From positions 372,001 to 436,000 of the forward strand of contig JALHMB010000004.1 of NCBI GenBank assembly GCA_022844275.1: 64,000 nt of DNA, written 5' to 3'. The position numbers were made by a program, and so were the translations under genes. The DNA comes from Hyphomicrobiaceae bacterium. GTDB lineage: Bacteria; Pseudomonadota; Alphaproteobacteria; Rhizobiales; Hyphomicrobiaceae. The notes beneath the pieces are model-generated. The model was not told where the DNA came from. It did no database searches and worked only from the letters and a program-made list of their open reading frames with translations. Below, in pieces: positions 17,499-25,438 of this stretch (positions within the stretch are counted from its first letter, which is position 1; every line of letters starts with the position of its first letter).

Positions 17499-17706
17499 GC
17501 GGGGCTTTTCGTCCGGCCAGTCGAGCGGCCCGTTCTTCTGACCACGCGAGAAGATCGCTGTGGCGGTAGACAATGCGGCCGCCATGGCGCCGAAACTTCG
17601 GACCGGTTCCTTTCCATCGATGATTGTCGAGTGTGCGCTTAGCCATTCGCAGCTTGGCGGCTGCTTCGGAAGCAATAAGAAAGTCGTCACCGGATTGGCC
17701 GAACAT
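17314..17706 (-). CDS. Excisionase/AlpA-like helix-turn-helix protein
   Basis: The first 60 residues (DFLIASEAAAKLRMAKRTLDNHRWKGTGPKFRRHGGRIVYRHSDLLAWSEERA) are a MerR/AlpA-type winged helix, as in phage excisionases and the small regulators upstream of traF in rhizobial ICEs. The frame runs on for 130 residues and overlaps traF by 185 bases. Homologues I remember are nearer 90-100 residues, so the tail after about residue 75 may be out of frame through a small indel. It lies in the usual order DUF2285, HTH, traF. Confidence 0.75.
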   Translation of the reverse strand: MFGQSGDDFLIASEAAAKLRMAKRTLDNHRWKGTGPKFRRHGGRIVYRHSDLLAWSEERAARLAGRKAPHVGNPQPAHNRRSRHRVSSFDLAQAKCPQTVLERHSERSDRLVHADKPNTGERRPRDHQSA

Positions 17707-17798
17707 GGGTTCCTCCTACGTAAAGGAGTAACAGTGTTCCTCAGTTTGGAAGGCTTGGGGAGGCTCTAAATGCGCCTCCCTTGAATTCGAACCGCAGC

Positions 17799-18615
17799 TC
17801 ATTCCAGCAAGGCGCGATATCCTCCAAAGATGAAGCTTTCGGCGCGCAGCCGGTCACGCCGTATACGTTGGCGGATACTGCCGTGGCGCCAGTCCCGCGC
17901 AACTGCGGCGTCCCCGTACAAGATGCTGCCCGCTTCTCGCTCAGTCCCGCCGGCAGCCAAGCAGTCGAACACGACCAGGCTGTCGCGCCGATTGAGCGTG
18001 CGCGCTGTCCAGCGGGGAGTTTGAGTCTGCGCATGATTGGTCAACAGGATGCGGCGCAGATCCATGAGGTGAGAAACCGTCCGCTCTAGCAAACCTGCAC
18101 CGCCTGTCACGATTGAGAGGCGTACCGGTTCTCGAACAATGTCAGCGCCTGAAATTTCCAGCTGAAGAACGAGGCCGTTCCCGCGGAGCAGAACATGCTG
18201 AAGGCCCGCTGGATCAATGAGTATGTGCTCGACAGCAGGTATGGCTGGAAAAAAGAGCGCTTCCCGATCTGAAACGCGTGCTGGCTCCGCTGAGGCGGAT
18301 AGAACGCTCCGGCTTGCCGATGTGAGCCAGATGTGACGGGACTTCAGTGCCGTCTGTGACGGATCAACGAAAGGAGCGGAGCGTCCACGCTTCAGCACGA
18401 GGCGACGCCTCGTGCATCCGCGTGAGAAGCGCTCCGTTCTCCAATCGAGTGCCGTCTTGATGAAATTTCGTGTCCGCGCGGGCCTCCTCCTGATACGCGG
18501 GATCGCGACGAAGGCCTTCCCATGCCCAATCACGGAGGCGAAGAGTGCGCAGATAATCATAGTCCTCCAAAGTCGGGGGCCTCGGCGGGCCGACGTAGTA
18601 TCTTCCGTCGAGCAT
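17799..18615 (-). pseudogene. DUF6499-DUF2285 protein, frameshifted
   Basis: The N-terminus in one frame (18615 to 18364) reads LEDYDYLRTLRLRDWAWEGLRRDPAY, the usual start of these ICE proteins. The DUF2285 domain follows in another frame down to 17799 (LRRILLTNHAQTQTP, TREAG-like GGTEREAGSILYGD, and RQRIRRDRLRAESFIFGGYRALL at the end). The two join smoothly if one base is changed near 18365-18375: AEAWTLRSF would continue as VDPSQTALKSRHIWLTS. As read, the first frame stops at TGA 18364. The gene is either inactivated or carries a sequencing indel. DUF2285 proteins are thought to be DNA-binding regulators of ICE transfer. Confidence 0.8.
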
Positions 18616-18959
18616 CAGCTCCTCCTTGACACCTCCGAGCCGTTTATCTCTAACTTGCCCAGTCGACGTCCCCGCGCTGGGCCAAGAGCAAATGGCGCGT
18701 GCACTTCTAATGTCGGGCGAGCTGGCCTCCCCTCATTGAAGCAAAATAATCTCTATCGAGATCGTCAATGTACAAATTGACGCAGGAAGTGGCTCGACGC
18801 CCTGTTCATTGCAGAATTTGTGATGGTCTGAATTGCACCCCAACCGCATTTAGTTGGGGGGACGGGCCGGGAGACGGCGTCTACCCAGAGCAGTAGCGGG
18901 CGGCCGCCAAACGCGAGGAATTTTCGCGGTGATTGGGCGCGCACTTCTGGCGGCGATGA
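18616..18959. other. Gene-poor stretch
   Basis: I see no supported gene. An open minus-strand frame crosses it, but its sequence resembles no family I know and it reads out of the IS256 remnant upstream. Confidence 0.5.
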
Positions 18960-19158
18960 CACCAACCCACGCGTAACCAAGATCTCGACCGCGTCGTGCT
19001 CTCTCGGTTCGATCAACGGGAGGGATGGCCAGCAGTTGGTGATGACGTTATCGTTGGGCACGTCATGTCGCTCCTTCGGTGGAGAAGTGAGGTCGTCAAG
19101 CGACCCCACGATACGCCGCCTCCCCTTTCCCGCCGTCGCCAACTTCCGTCCATAGCCC
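18960..19158 (-). mobile_element. Remnant of the left end of an IS256-family element
   Basis: Read on the minus strand from about 19158, this segment matches the 5' end of the IS256 copy at 40691: the terminal part GGCTATGGACGGAAGTTGG, the leader GGCGGCGTATCGTGGGG, CACTTCTCCA, AAGGAG and a start with CCCAACGATAAC. The match fades after the first few codons of the transposase, so only the end and leader survive; the inner boundary is approximate. Confidence 0.65.
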
Positions 19159-19485
19159 TTAAGCGCCAAGGTCGTGAACACCCACGACGTCAGAGCTGTG
19201 GGCCAGAAGGCTCTGGTAGGCACGCCGCTCGTCGTCGCGCGGTGGAGGGACCCACCGCCGTCCGTCAGTGCCTCTGTTTGTCACCGATGGGATTCGCTAC
19301 GACATGGCTCCTAGCGGCTCGCCACTATGAGATTGCGGAAGGGTCGGCAGGATCGTCGACGCTATGGCGGACCTGGAGTTTATTTAACGGCTTGTTCCAC
19401 TGGGCGCATCGAGTACGATGGTTCGGCGAGGTGGTTTCTGAACGGAATGAACGTGCTTTGGAGCATCGGACTATTGGAGGCGAGA

Positions 19486-19592
19486 ATGCGCGCATCTGAC
19501 GTGATGACCCTAGGTGCGGCCAGTATACGATCGACGGCGCCAATCGAAGAAGCGGCACGCCTGATGGTCGGCTGCCGCATCAGCGGGCTAAG
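19486..19592 (+). pseudogene. CBS-domain protein, 5' fragment
   Basis: ATG 19486, after a good GGAGG site, starts MRASDVMTLGAASIRSTAPIEEAARLM, the first part of a CBS domain. After ISGL (about 19592) the similarity ends abruptly and the frame runs into antisense DNA of the esterase remnant. This is a deletion or rearrangement junction. Confidence 0.7.
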
Positions 19593-20150
19593 CTTCGGCT
19601 GCCACGATTTCAAAGTTCTTGCTCTCGATGAGGCGCTGCGTGATGCGTGCCCGCAGGCGGTAGAATTCGGAAGTCCCGTGGCTGGCTTCACCGATTAGCA
19701 CGACACGTGCGTCGCCGATCCGATCCAGGAGCGGCTCCAAGTCTGCATCTTCGAGCTTGGTGAACTCTTCTGCACGCTTTGCTATAAGACCCGGCAGCGA
19801 GAGGCTGACGGCAGGGCGGGACTGGACGACGCGAGGTGGCTTCGTCTGCCACTCGCTGTCCTCGCTCTCCCAACCTTCCTTGCCGATCAAAGGCACGAAC
19901 CGCACATCAGCGATATCCTCGCGTTCCTACTCGTCGTCGGCAAGGCGCGTAATTCGGATCAGCTCCTGAGACCGCGGATCGCTGCCGATAGGCACCACCA
20001 TACGGGCGCCAATCCTGAGTTGCCGTATGAGGGATTTCGGGACGTCAGGCGCGCCTGCCGAGACGAGGATTGCATCGAAAGGTGCCTCGCTGCTCCACCC
20101 CTCGGTGCCGAGAGCAATGAACGAAACCGGCACACAAACATGCACCTCAA
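19588..20150 (-). pseudogene. PIMT/erythromycin-esterase fusion, truncated and interrupted
   Basis: On the minus strand the first part resembles the C-terminus of protein-L-isoaspartate O-methyltransferase (FDAILVSAGAPDVPKSLIRQL, VVPIGSDPRSQELIRITRLADDE). An in-frame TAG at 19927-19929 follows where homologues have Tyr (DDEY-RED). The same frame then continues as [17 protein letters not shown] and into an erythromycin-esterase-type domain ([25 protein letters not shown]) that breaks off at about 19588. The 5' part of the methyltransferase is missing. PIMT-esterase fusions are known in rhizobia. This copy cannot be functional. Confidence 0.7.
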
Positions 20151-20289
20151 GTCTCGGGACCGGCTCCGACGCTCTCCCACTACATCGATATCTCCTGAGC
20201 GCTCGTCGCCTCGGGCTTCGGCTATCAGTCGGTGAATAAGCAGCTCTGGTGATGATTTCGGAGCAGGCGGAGAGTTGGATCTTAGCACT

Positions 20290-20409
20290 GGTGGCCAAGC
20301 GGCAGTCATCGATCACATTGGCGCGTGCTGCCCCGCCGCCCAATGCCAGCAGCGAGATGGAAATAGATGTCGCGGCCGTTAACCGGTGCATTGAAGCCTC
20401 TCCATGCAA
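20290..20409 (-). pseudogene. 5' fragment of a secreted TPR-type protein
   Basis: The frame starting at 20409 (inner ATG at 20391) encodes a signal peptide (RLTAATSISISLLALGGGAARA) and the start of a TPR-like pattern (DDCRLATSAKIQLSACSEII) common in secreted rhizobial TPR proteins. Similarity stops after about 35 residues, and the frame then reads into methyltransferase remnants. It is a truncated gene end with its own upstream region, which contains an FNR/FixK box. Confidence 0.5.
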
Positions 20410-20445
20410 GAATTTTGATTGTCCAACGCTGGCCGATGATCGTGG

Positions 20446-20459
20446 TTGATGTTAATCAA
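20446..20459. promoter_or_regulatory. FNR/FixK-type box
   Basis: TTGATGTTAATCAA matches the anaerobox consensus TTGAT-N4-ATCAA perfectly. It lies 37 bases upstream of the minus-strand TPR gene fragment and 237 bases upstream of the DUF3309 gene. A FixK-like regulator is encoded at 33636-34322. Confidence 0.7.
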
Positions 20460-20695
20460 ATTTGGGATGCCACAGCGGCGATGTCCCTCGGCGGGAGGCA
20501 ATAACTCGCGTGCGACCGAGCGTATGGCATTTCTTCGGGGGCCAAGCGCGGCGCTTTGTTCCATGTCAAAGCGGGGTTCGGTCTAGGTGCGAGATGTTCA
20601 ACACGAGAATTGTGGGGCAGGCGCATCAATGAGAAGCTCTGACGTCGCCTAGTCGATGCCTACCGTTCGTGAGCCACTGGAACAGGAGCAAGACC

Positions 20696-20860
20696 ATGTC
20701 GCTTGGCACCATCCTCCTTATTATTCTGATCATCTTCTTGCTTGGTGGTTTCAGTGGTCGATTCGGTGGCTACGGGTATGGATTCGGTCATGGTGGCGTT
20801 GGTGTGGTGGGTATCCTCCTCATCGTCGTCTTAGTGCTGGTCTTGACGGGCCGACTATAA
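20696..20860 (+). CDS. DUF3309 family small membrane protein
   Basis: ATG 20696 follows a GGAGC site. The 54-residue product starts MSLGTILLIILIIFLLGGFSG, has a Gly-rich middle (GGYGYGFGHGG) and ends with a second membrane segment (VVGILLIVVLVLVLTGRL). This two-helix hairpin is the DUF3309 pattern, a short inner-membrane family common in alphaproteobacteria. Its function is unknown; it is often found beside stress genes such as csbD. Confidence 0.88.
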   Translation: MSLGTILLIILIIFLLGGFSGRFGGYGYGFGHGGVGVVGILLIVVLVLVLTGRL

Positions 20861-20986
20861 TTCAACAGCTGGAACCGCAAACGGATCAGACCCGTTAGGC
20901 GCTGGCGAGCTAGGCGGATACCACTCCGTTATGGCGGGCGATGCAAGTTCGGCCGTACTTGTGCGCGATGCCCTTCCCCACGCCAA

Positions 20987-22747
20987 TTGCCGGAGCCCCA
21001 TGTGTCTTCTGGCCGGTCACGACGATTCCTGCGTCTGTCACTGGGATTCTGGAGTGGGACGACGCGCGCGCGTGCGTGGCTTCTGACGATTGCCGTGCTG
21101 GTGTTCCTGGTGGCAAACCTTGCCGCCGCCCTGGCGGTCAATCTCTGGCACAAGTTCTTCTTTGACGCGCTCGAGCAAAAGGACACAAGCAGTGTCCTCC
21201 TCAGTATCGGACTTGCCCTGATATTGGCAATGTTATCAGGGGCGTTCTTCGTTGGAGGGTTGCACGCGCGCATGCGCCTGCAGGTGCGATGGCGGCAATG
21301 GCTGGCGCGCTCACTCATCAATCGATGGTTGGCAGATCGGCATTTCTACCAGCTGAGCGTTCTTGTGACGGAGGCCGATAACCCCGAAGCCCGCATTGCT
21401 GAGGATGCAAGGCTTGCGATTGAGCTTCTCGTCGATCTTACTCTTGGTGTCCTCAATGCCGTGCTGGCCGCAGTCTCATTCATTAGCATCTTATGGGTCG
21501 TGGGCGGGTCTTTGACCGTGGCGGGCTATACCATCCCGGGCTACATGGTGTTCGCTTGCATCATCTATTCCGCGATCACGAGTTTGGGCATGTTCCTGAT
21601 GGGGCGGCCACTGGTGCGCCGCGTCGAAGAGAAATCCGCCGGTGAAGCGCAACTGCGTTACGAGCTCACCCGCGTCAGGGACAACGCCGAGATCATCGCT
21701 CTAATGGGCGGCGATGAAAATGAACGGGCGCGGCTGGACGTCACCCTTGCCGAACTCGTGCATCGCTGGCTTCGTGTCATCACTTGGCAGGGGCGGATGA
21801 ACTGGTTGATTGGATCCAATCTTATTCTGGCATCGACCGTTCCGTTGCTCCTGGGGGCGCCAAAGTATCTCGCAGACGAGATGACGCTGGGTTCACTGAT
21901 GCAGGCCGCCACGGCCTTCATGCAAGTGCAGGTCGCGCTCAACTGGCTTGCCGACAATGCTCTGCGCCTGGCCGACTGGTTCTCCTCGTCGCATCGCGTC
22001 ACGCAGTTGACCGATGCCATCGACCGCCTGGAAGAAAGTCTCGGTAGCGTAAGCCAGACCGGGAACATCAGGTCGGGGGGCAGTCCAGATGATAGGCTGC
22101 ATCTTCGTCAGCTCAAGATTGCACTGCGTGACGGCGAACTGATCGTCGACGGTGCGGATGCTGTCATTGCACCCGGAGAGAAAGTACTCATCAAGGCCGA
22201 AGGTGGGACCGAAAAGAGCGCGTTTATTCATGCAGTGGCGGGCTTGTGGCCTTGGGGGAGCGGCGAAATTTTGCGACCACAGCGGGCAAATATCACCTTT
22301 ATCTCGCACCGTCCTTACTTACCACTTGGAACGCTTCGCACCGCATTGCTCTATCCGGACGAAGGGCATGAGGTCTCCGAAGAGCGAATCCGAGATGCTC
22401 TGACGCGCTGCGGGCTTCGACATCTCATTCCGCGCCTCGACGACACCGATCAATGGACCTCCCTGCTGTCGAGCAGCGAACAGCAGCGCTTCGCATTTGC
22501 GCGTGCACTGATTCAGCCACCCGATATTCTCATTATGGATGAACCGACATCGGCGCTGGACGAACTCAGTCAGCTCAAATTGATGGAGTACATGCGCGAT
22601 CTCTTGCCGGGCACCATGGTTATTCATGCTGGACACGGAACAGGCCTGGAGCAGTTCCACGATCGCGAACTGGTGCTGGTCCGTTCGTATCGAGAGGTAC
22701 CGGCTGCTCGCGGCACGGCATCCCGCGATGCGCTGAGCAAACGCTGA
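20987..22747 (+). CDS. ABC transporter, fused membrane/ATPase subunit (SbmA/BacA-YddA type), degenerate Walker A
   Basis: The 586-residue product has an N-terminal membrane domain (residues 28-330) with the NLWHKFFFDALEQKD and RWRQWLARSLINRWLADRHFYQL motifs of the SbmA/BacA-YddA family. A C-terminal ATPase domain follows. In related transporters this architecture exports or imports peptides or cobalamin. The ATPase is unusual: the Walker A position reads AEGGTEKS (residues 404-411), so the first Gly and the Gly before the Lys are lost, and the signature motif is LSSSEQQR. Walker B (ILIMDEPTSALDE) is intact. The start is uncertain because the first 25 residues look unlike homologues. ATP hydrolysis may be impaired. 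Confidence 0.85.
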   Translation: MPEPHVSSGRSRRFLRLSLGFWSGTTRARAWLLTIAVLVFLVANLAAALAVNLWHKFFFDALEQKDTSSVLLSIGLALILAMLSGAFFVGGLHARMRLQVRWRQWLARSLINRWLADRHFYQLSVLVTEADNPEARIAEDARLAIELLVDLTLGVLNAVLAAVSFISILWVVGGSLTVAGYTIPGYMVFACIIYSAITSLGMFLMGRPLVRRVEEKSAGEAQLRYELTRVRDNAEIIALMGGDENERARLDVTLAELVHRWLRVITWQGRMNWLIGSNLILASTVPLLLGAPKYLADEMTLGSLMQAATAFMQVQVALNWLADNALRLADWFSSSHRVTQLTDAIDRLEESLGSVSQTGNIRSGGSPDDRLHLRQLKIALRDGELIVDGADAVIAPGEKVLIKAEGGTEKSAFIHAVAGLWPWGSGEILRPQRANITFISHRPYLPLGTLRTALLYPDEGHEVSEERIRDALTRCGLRHLIPRLDDTDQWTSLLSSSEQQRFAFARALIQPPDILIMDEPTSALDELSQLKLMEYMRDLLPGTMVIHAGHGTGLEQFHDRELVLVRSYREVPAARGTASRDALSKR

Positions 22748-23084
22748 ACAGGCGCTGAGGGTCTACCGCCTTCCGACCTCTGTTTTGCATGATGGGTCAC
22801 TCGGCATGTGCCGTTTGCCCCGCTCGTGGCAGGATGAGGCGAGAGCCTCGGCGAGAGTAGCGTTCATCTCCGCTTTCTTCTCGCTGCTTTACGCGTCGTC
22901 GGTAGAGCCATAGGTAGATTCCGAGTCTGCCTCGCCTAATGGGTAAGGCATATGGTTTCGTCAAGCGAAGCGCGGCTTCACCGCCTTGGCATGAACGCGA
23001 GAGTGGAGCCCAACGACAATGGGCACTTCCGTTCCGTGCTCGCCATGGGGCAGGTCGGTTCAGCTCAACTCAATGGGAAATCCA
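22748..23084. other. Intergenic stretch
   Basis: I see no gene. A very short minus-strand frame near 22905-22960 (ending ADSESTYGSTDDA) shares ADSExTY with one at 58340, but neither is convincing. Confidence 0.5.
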
Positions 23085-23789
23085 ATGAAAAAGCTTATGA
23101 TTGCAACTGCGCTGGCGGCAACTTTGACCGCCCCCGCTCTGGCCCAAACGACGCCCACCGCTCCAGGGGTACAGACAACGCCTACAACTCCCAGCGCCAC
23201 CAACATGTTCTACACTCAACAAGCTGAGTGGCGAGCGAGCAAACTGATGGGCGCAAAGGTTACCAATGCTGCCGGTGAGACGATTGGTGACATCAACGAC
23301 CTGTTGATCGACAAGGAAAACAGAGTTGCCACGGTCGTCAGCGGGATTGGCGGGTTCCTGGGTATCGGCGAGCGCCACGCCGCGTTCACCTTCAGCACGC
23401 TACAATTGACCCGCGATGCCAGCGGCGATCCGCTTGTTCGTTTGAACACGACCAAGGATCAACTCAAGGCTATGCCCGAGTGGCAATGGAACCCCGCCAG
23501 CGCCGAGTGGCGAACAGAAAAGTTGATGGGCGCAAAGGTGCAAAACACGTCAGGCGAGACGATCGGCGACATCAATGAGCTTCTGCTCGACAAGGACGGT
23601 AAAGTTGCGGCCACTGTCATCGGAGTTGGTGGGTTCCTCGGAGTGGGGGAGCGTCACGCGGCGGTTCCATTCACCTCCCTTCAGATGACGCGCGATACAA
23701 ACACCGATCCGGTCATAAAGTTGAATGTCACAAGAGAGCAGCTGCGGGCGGCTCCCGAGTGGAAGTGGCAACCAGTCCGCGCCAATTGA
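23085..23789 (+). CDS. Secreted protein with two PRC-barrel domains
   Basis: ATG 23085 (MKKLMIATALAATLTAPALAQ) gives a clear Sec signal peptide and a 234-residue product. Two PRC-barrel domains follow as a tandem duplication: EWRASKLMGAKVTNAAGETIGDIND... and EWRTEKLMGAKVQNTSGETIGDINE..., each with DLLIDKENRVA / ELLLDKDGKVA, GGFLGIGERHAA / GGFLGVGERHAA and a closing MPEWQW / APEWKW. The repeats are about 70% identical. PRC barrels bind other proteins or RNA in many contexts; the periplasmic versions in rhizobia have no assigned role. A strong hairpin follows the gene. Confidence 0.9.
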   Translation: MKKLMIATALAATLTAPALAQTTPTAPGVQTTPTTPSATNMFYTQQAEWRASKLMGAKVTNAAGETIGDINDLLIDKENRVATVVSGIGGFLGIGERHAAFTFSTLQLTRDASGDPLVRLNTTKDQLKAMPEWQWNPASAEWRTEKLMGAKVQNTSGETIGDINELLLDKDGKVAATVIGVGGFLGVGERHAAVPFTSLQMTRDTNTDPVIKLNVTREQLRAAPEWKWQPVRAN

Positions 23790-23825
23790 CGTCCCCGTCG
23801 AGCCTCCACTGAGATAACGCGATCG

Positions 23826-23850
23826 TCGAGGCCTCAAAGAGAGGCCTCGA
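23826..23850 (+). terminator. Hairpin after the PRC-barrel gene
   Basis: TCGAGGCCTC (23826-23835), loop AAAGA, GAGGCCTCGA (23841-23850): a perfect 10-bp stem 37 bases past the stop, followed by the T-containing CATTTCAGTTT. It lies between convergent genes and may serve both. Confidence 0.65.
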
Positions 23851-23867
23851 CATTTCAGTTTCAGCAG

Positions 23868-23909
23868 GCACGAGCAGCGGGCGGCAGGGCACGAGCAGCG
23901 GGCGGCAGG
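23868..23909. repeat. Tandem 21-bp direct repeat
   Basis: The 21-base unit at 23868-23888 (it begins GCACGAGCAGCGG) is repeated exactly at 23889-23909. It lies in the gap between convergent genes. Confidence 0.75.
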
Positions 23910-23944
23910 GCATTGCTTCGCCAAGCATTGTGGAACGATGCGGA

Positions 23945-24673
23945 TCAGGAAGCGCGCTCCGGCTTCACGGAGATCAGCCGTTCGATGGAGTGAACCTTCC
24001 GATTGACAAGAACGACATTCGGAATCTCAATTGTCGTTCCGCGGTCACCGGTAGTGGTTGCCTTCAAGTCGCCCGCACCAGATCCCAGAACCATTCGAAA
24101 GAAATCAGAGCCAAGCTTTTCGAAACGCAGCCCGTTGGTGTCAAAACTTTCCGCACCGCCGCCAATCAGGTGCTCTTCCGTCATCTGCCCCGGCCGTATG
24201 CGCCAATAGGTCAGCCGATCGAATACGAAGAACATCAGAAGCCATATGATGAGGAGGCCCGTCGAGAACACGATATAGAAGCCAGTGTTCATATGCACCC
24301 ATAGGTATGGGATTAGTCGAGCAATATCGTCCCACCAACCGAACCACGCCAGCAACACCGCGATGAATGCGATGGTCAACAGCGCCACGACGGAATTGAT
24401 GCCGCGCAGCTTGACGTTCGTGAAAACAATCAAGAGTAGAAGTAATGACACGTACGTGAGACCCACTGCCCAGCTTGGGCGTGCGCCTTCGACCGTTGCG
24501 AGGAATCTCTCCTGCCCTGCATTGAGCAGGGCGCTAAGAAAGCCGAGTGCCCATGCGGGCCACCAGTAAAGAAGTGTCGAGTGGCCGTAGACCGTAATCT
24601 CCTGCACGGCAGGCGGTTGTGGCAGTGCACCTGCCGCGGAGTTCCCTGCGGGGATCTCAGACTGCTGTGTCAT
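23945..24673 (-). CDS. Hypothetical membrane protein with a C-terminal soluble domain
   Basis: From ATG 24673 (24685 is an in-frame alternative) the product has 242 residues. Four hydrophobic segments are visible: WWPAWALGFLSALL, GLTYVSLLLLLIVF, VALLTIAFIAVLLAW and IVFSTGLLIIWLLMFFVFD. The cytoplasmic tail has EEHLIGGGAESFDTNGLRFEKLGSDFFRMVLGSGAGDL and ends in a basic segment with IEIPNVVLVNRK. I know similar proteins only as hypothetical ones in Bradyrhizobium-type genomes. The small gene at 24749 lies directly upstream on the same strand and its product also contains an IRLPNVTIEKR ending, reminiscent of IEIPNVVLVNRK here, so they may act together. Confidence 0.8.
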   Translation of the reverse strand: MTQQSEIPAGNSAAGALPQPPAVQEITVYGHSTLLYWWPAWALGFLSALLNAGQERFLATVEGARPSWAVGLTYVSLLLLLIVFTNVKLRGINSVVALLTIAFIAVLLAWFGWWDDIARLIPYLWVHMNTGFYIVFSTGLLIIWLLMFFVFDRLTYWRIRPGQMTEEHLIGGGAESFDTNGLRFEKLGSDFFRMVLGSGAGDLKATTTGDRGTTIEIPNVVLVNRKVHSIERLISVKPERAS

Positions 24674-24748
24674 GACTTGGTCCACTTTGGCGCGCTTCGT
24701 TGAGAAGCGGCGAGACTGGACACCAAAGCAATCGCGCTCCCACTCTCA

Positions 24749-24871
24749 TCATCTTTTTTCGATCGTGACGTTTGGAAGCCTAATCTCAACCGTATTCTGG
24801 CGACTTTGATAATAGAGATAACCCGCCACAGCAGCGCCCACAATCAGAGCGCCGATAAGAACGTTTTTCAT
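24749..24871 (-). CDS. Small single-pass membrane protein (40 aa)
   Basis: ATG 24871, preceded by GAGGGAC, encodes MKNVLIGALIVGAAVAGYLYY followed by a polar tail ending EIRLPNVTIEKR and TGA. One N-terminal membrane helix with a charged tail is a coherent small protein, and I recall similar unannotated proteins in rhizobia. It lies 75 bases upstream of the membrane protein gene on the same strand. Confidence 0.6.
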   Translation of the reverse strand: MKNVLIGALIVGAAVAGYLYYQSRQNTVEIRLPNVTIEKR

Positions 24872-25062
24872 GTCCCTCATCCGATCTCACCCATGTGTTT
24901 GTCCAGACCGTGAACTCAGCATTCAACGCGGCTTGCGGAACACATCAGCCGAGTCTCGCCCACGACGCTCATATAGCCGCATGGCGAACCGGGCACTTCA
25001 TAGCCTGTGCCCAAGCCTGCAATCAGACTTCGACGTCCGCGCACTCAACTTCCACCCAGAAA

Positions 25063-25329
25063 TCAGCGAGCCAAATGGGCCAGAACCTCAGCCCAAGTGC
25101 CGACGCTAACAGCTCTCCGTGGAAGGATATTCCCCATCGTCACCTTGCTCGCAGATGTCGCGCGCTGGACACCGCGATCGAGATGCTCCATGTCCAGATA
25201 CTCCTCGCCGTCGGCCAATTTGGATGCGGACTCAGCCGAGCTGACCTTGGCGATCTCCTCATCCGACAGCAACTTCAAGATGGTATCTCGAGCAACGTGC
25301 TCGGCGCGTTGGGTATCTGTCATGGCCAT
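25063..25329 (-). CDS. Conserved hypothetical small protein (88 aa)
   Basis: ATG 25329 has AGGAG directly upstream. The product MAMTDTQRAEHVARDTILKL... is helical and acidic, without signal peptide (LSDEEIAKVSSAESASKLADGEEYLDMEHLDRGVQRA). It then has a loop PMGNILPRRAV-like segment (TMGNILPRRAVSVGTW). Related short proteins occur in Bradyrhizobiaceae without known function. The IS3-family element inserted 14-24 bases upstream of this start codon has separated the gene from its native promoter. Confidence 0.75.
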   Translation of the reverse strand: MAMTDTQRAEHVARDTILKLLSDEEIAKVSSAESASKLADGEEYLDMEHLDRGVQRATSASKVTMGNILPRRAVSVGTWAEVLAHLAR

Positions 25330-25438
25330 TCTCCTGTTGCTTGTCGCGAGAGTGTCCCCCGTCAGGACCTGCCGGACAGTTTGATTTGATTGCGTAAGAG
25401 AGAGGTTGCGGCTCATCGTCAGCCCGAGGAGCGACACG

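Noticed and set aside
18765-19067. Minus-strand ORF that continues from the IS256 remnant
   Set aside because: Only its leader resembles IS256; the protein itself matches nothing and its start is borrowed.
23868-23909. Two 21-bp repeats as the start of a CRISPR array
   Set aside because: Only two adjacent units, no spacer between them and no cas genes in the window.
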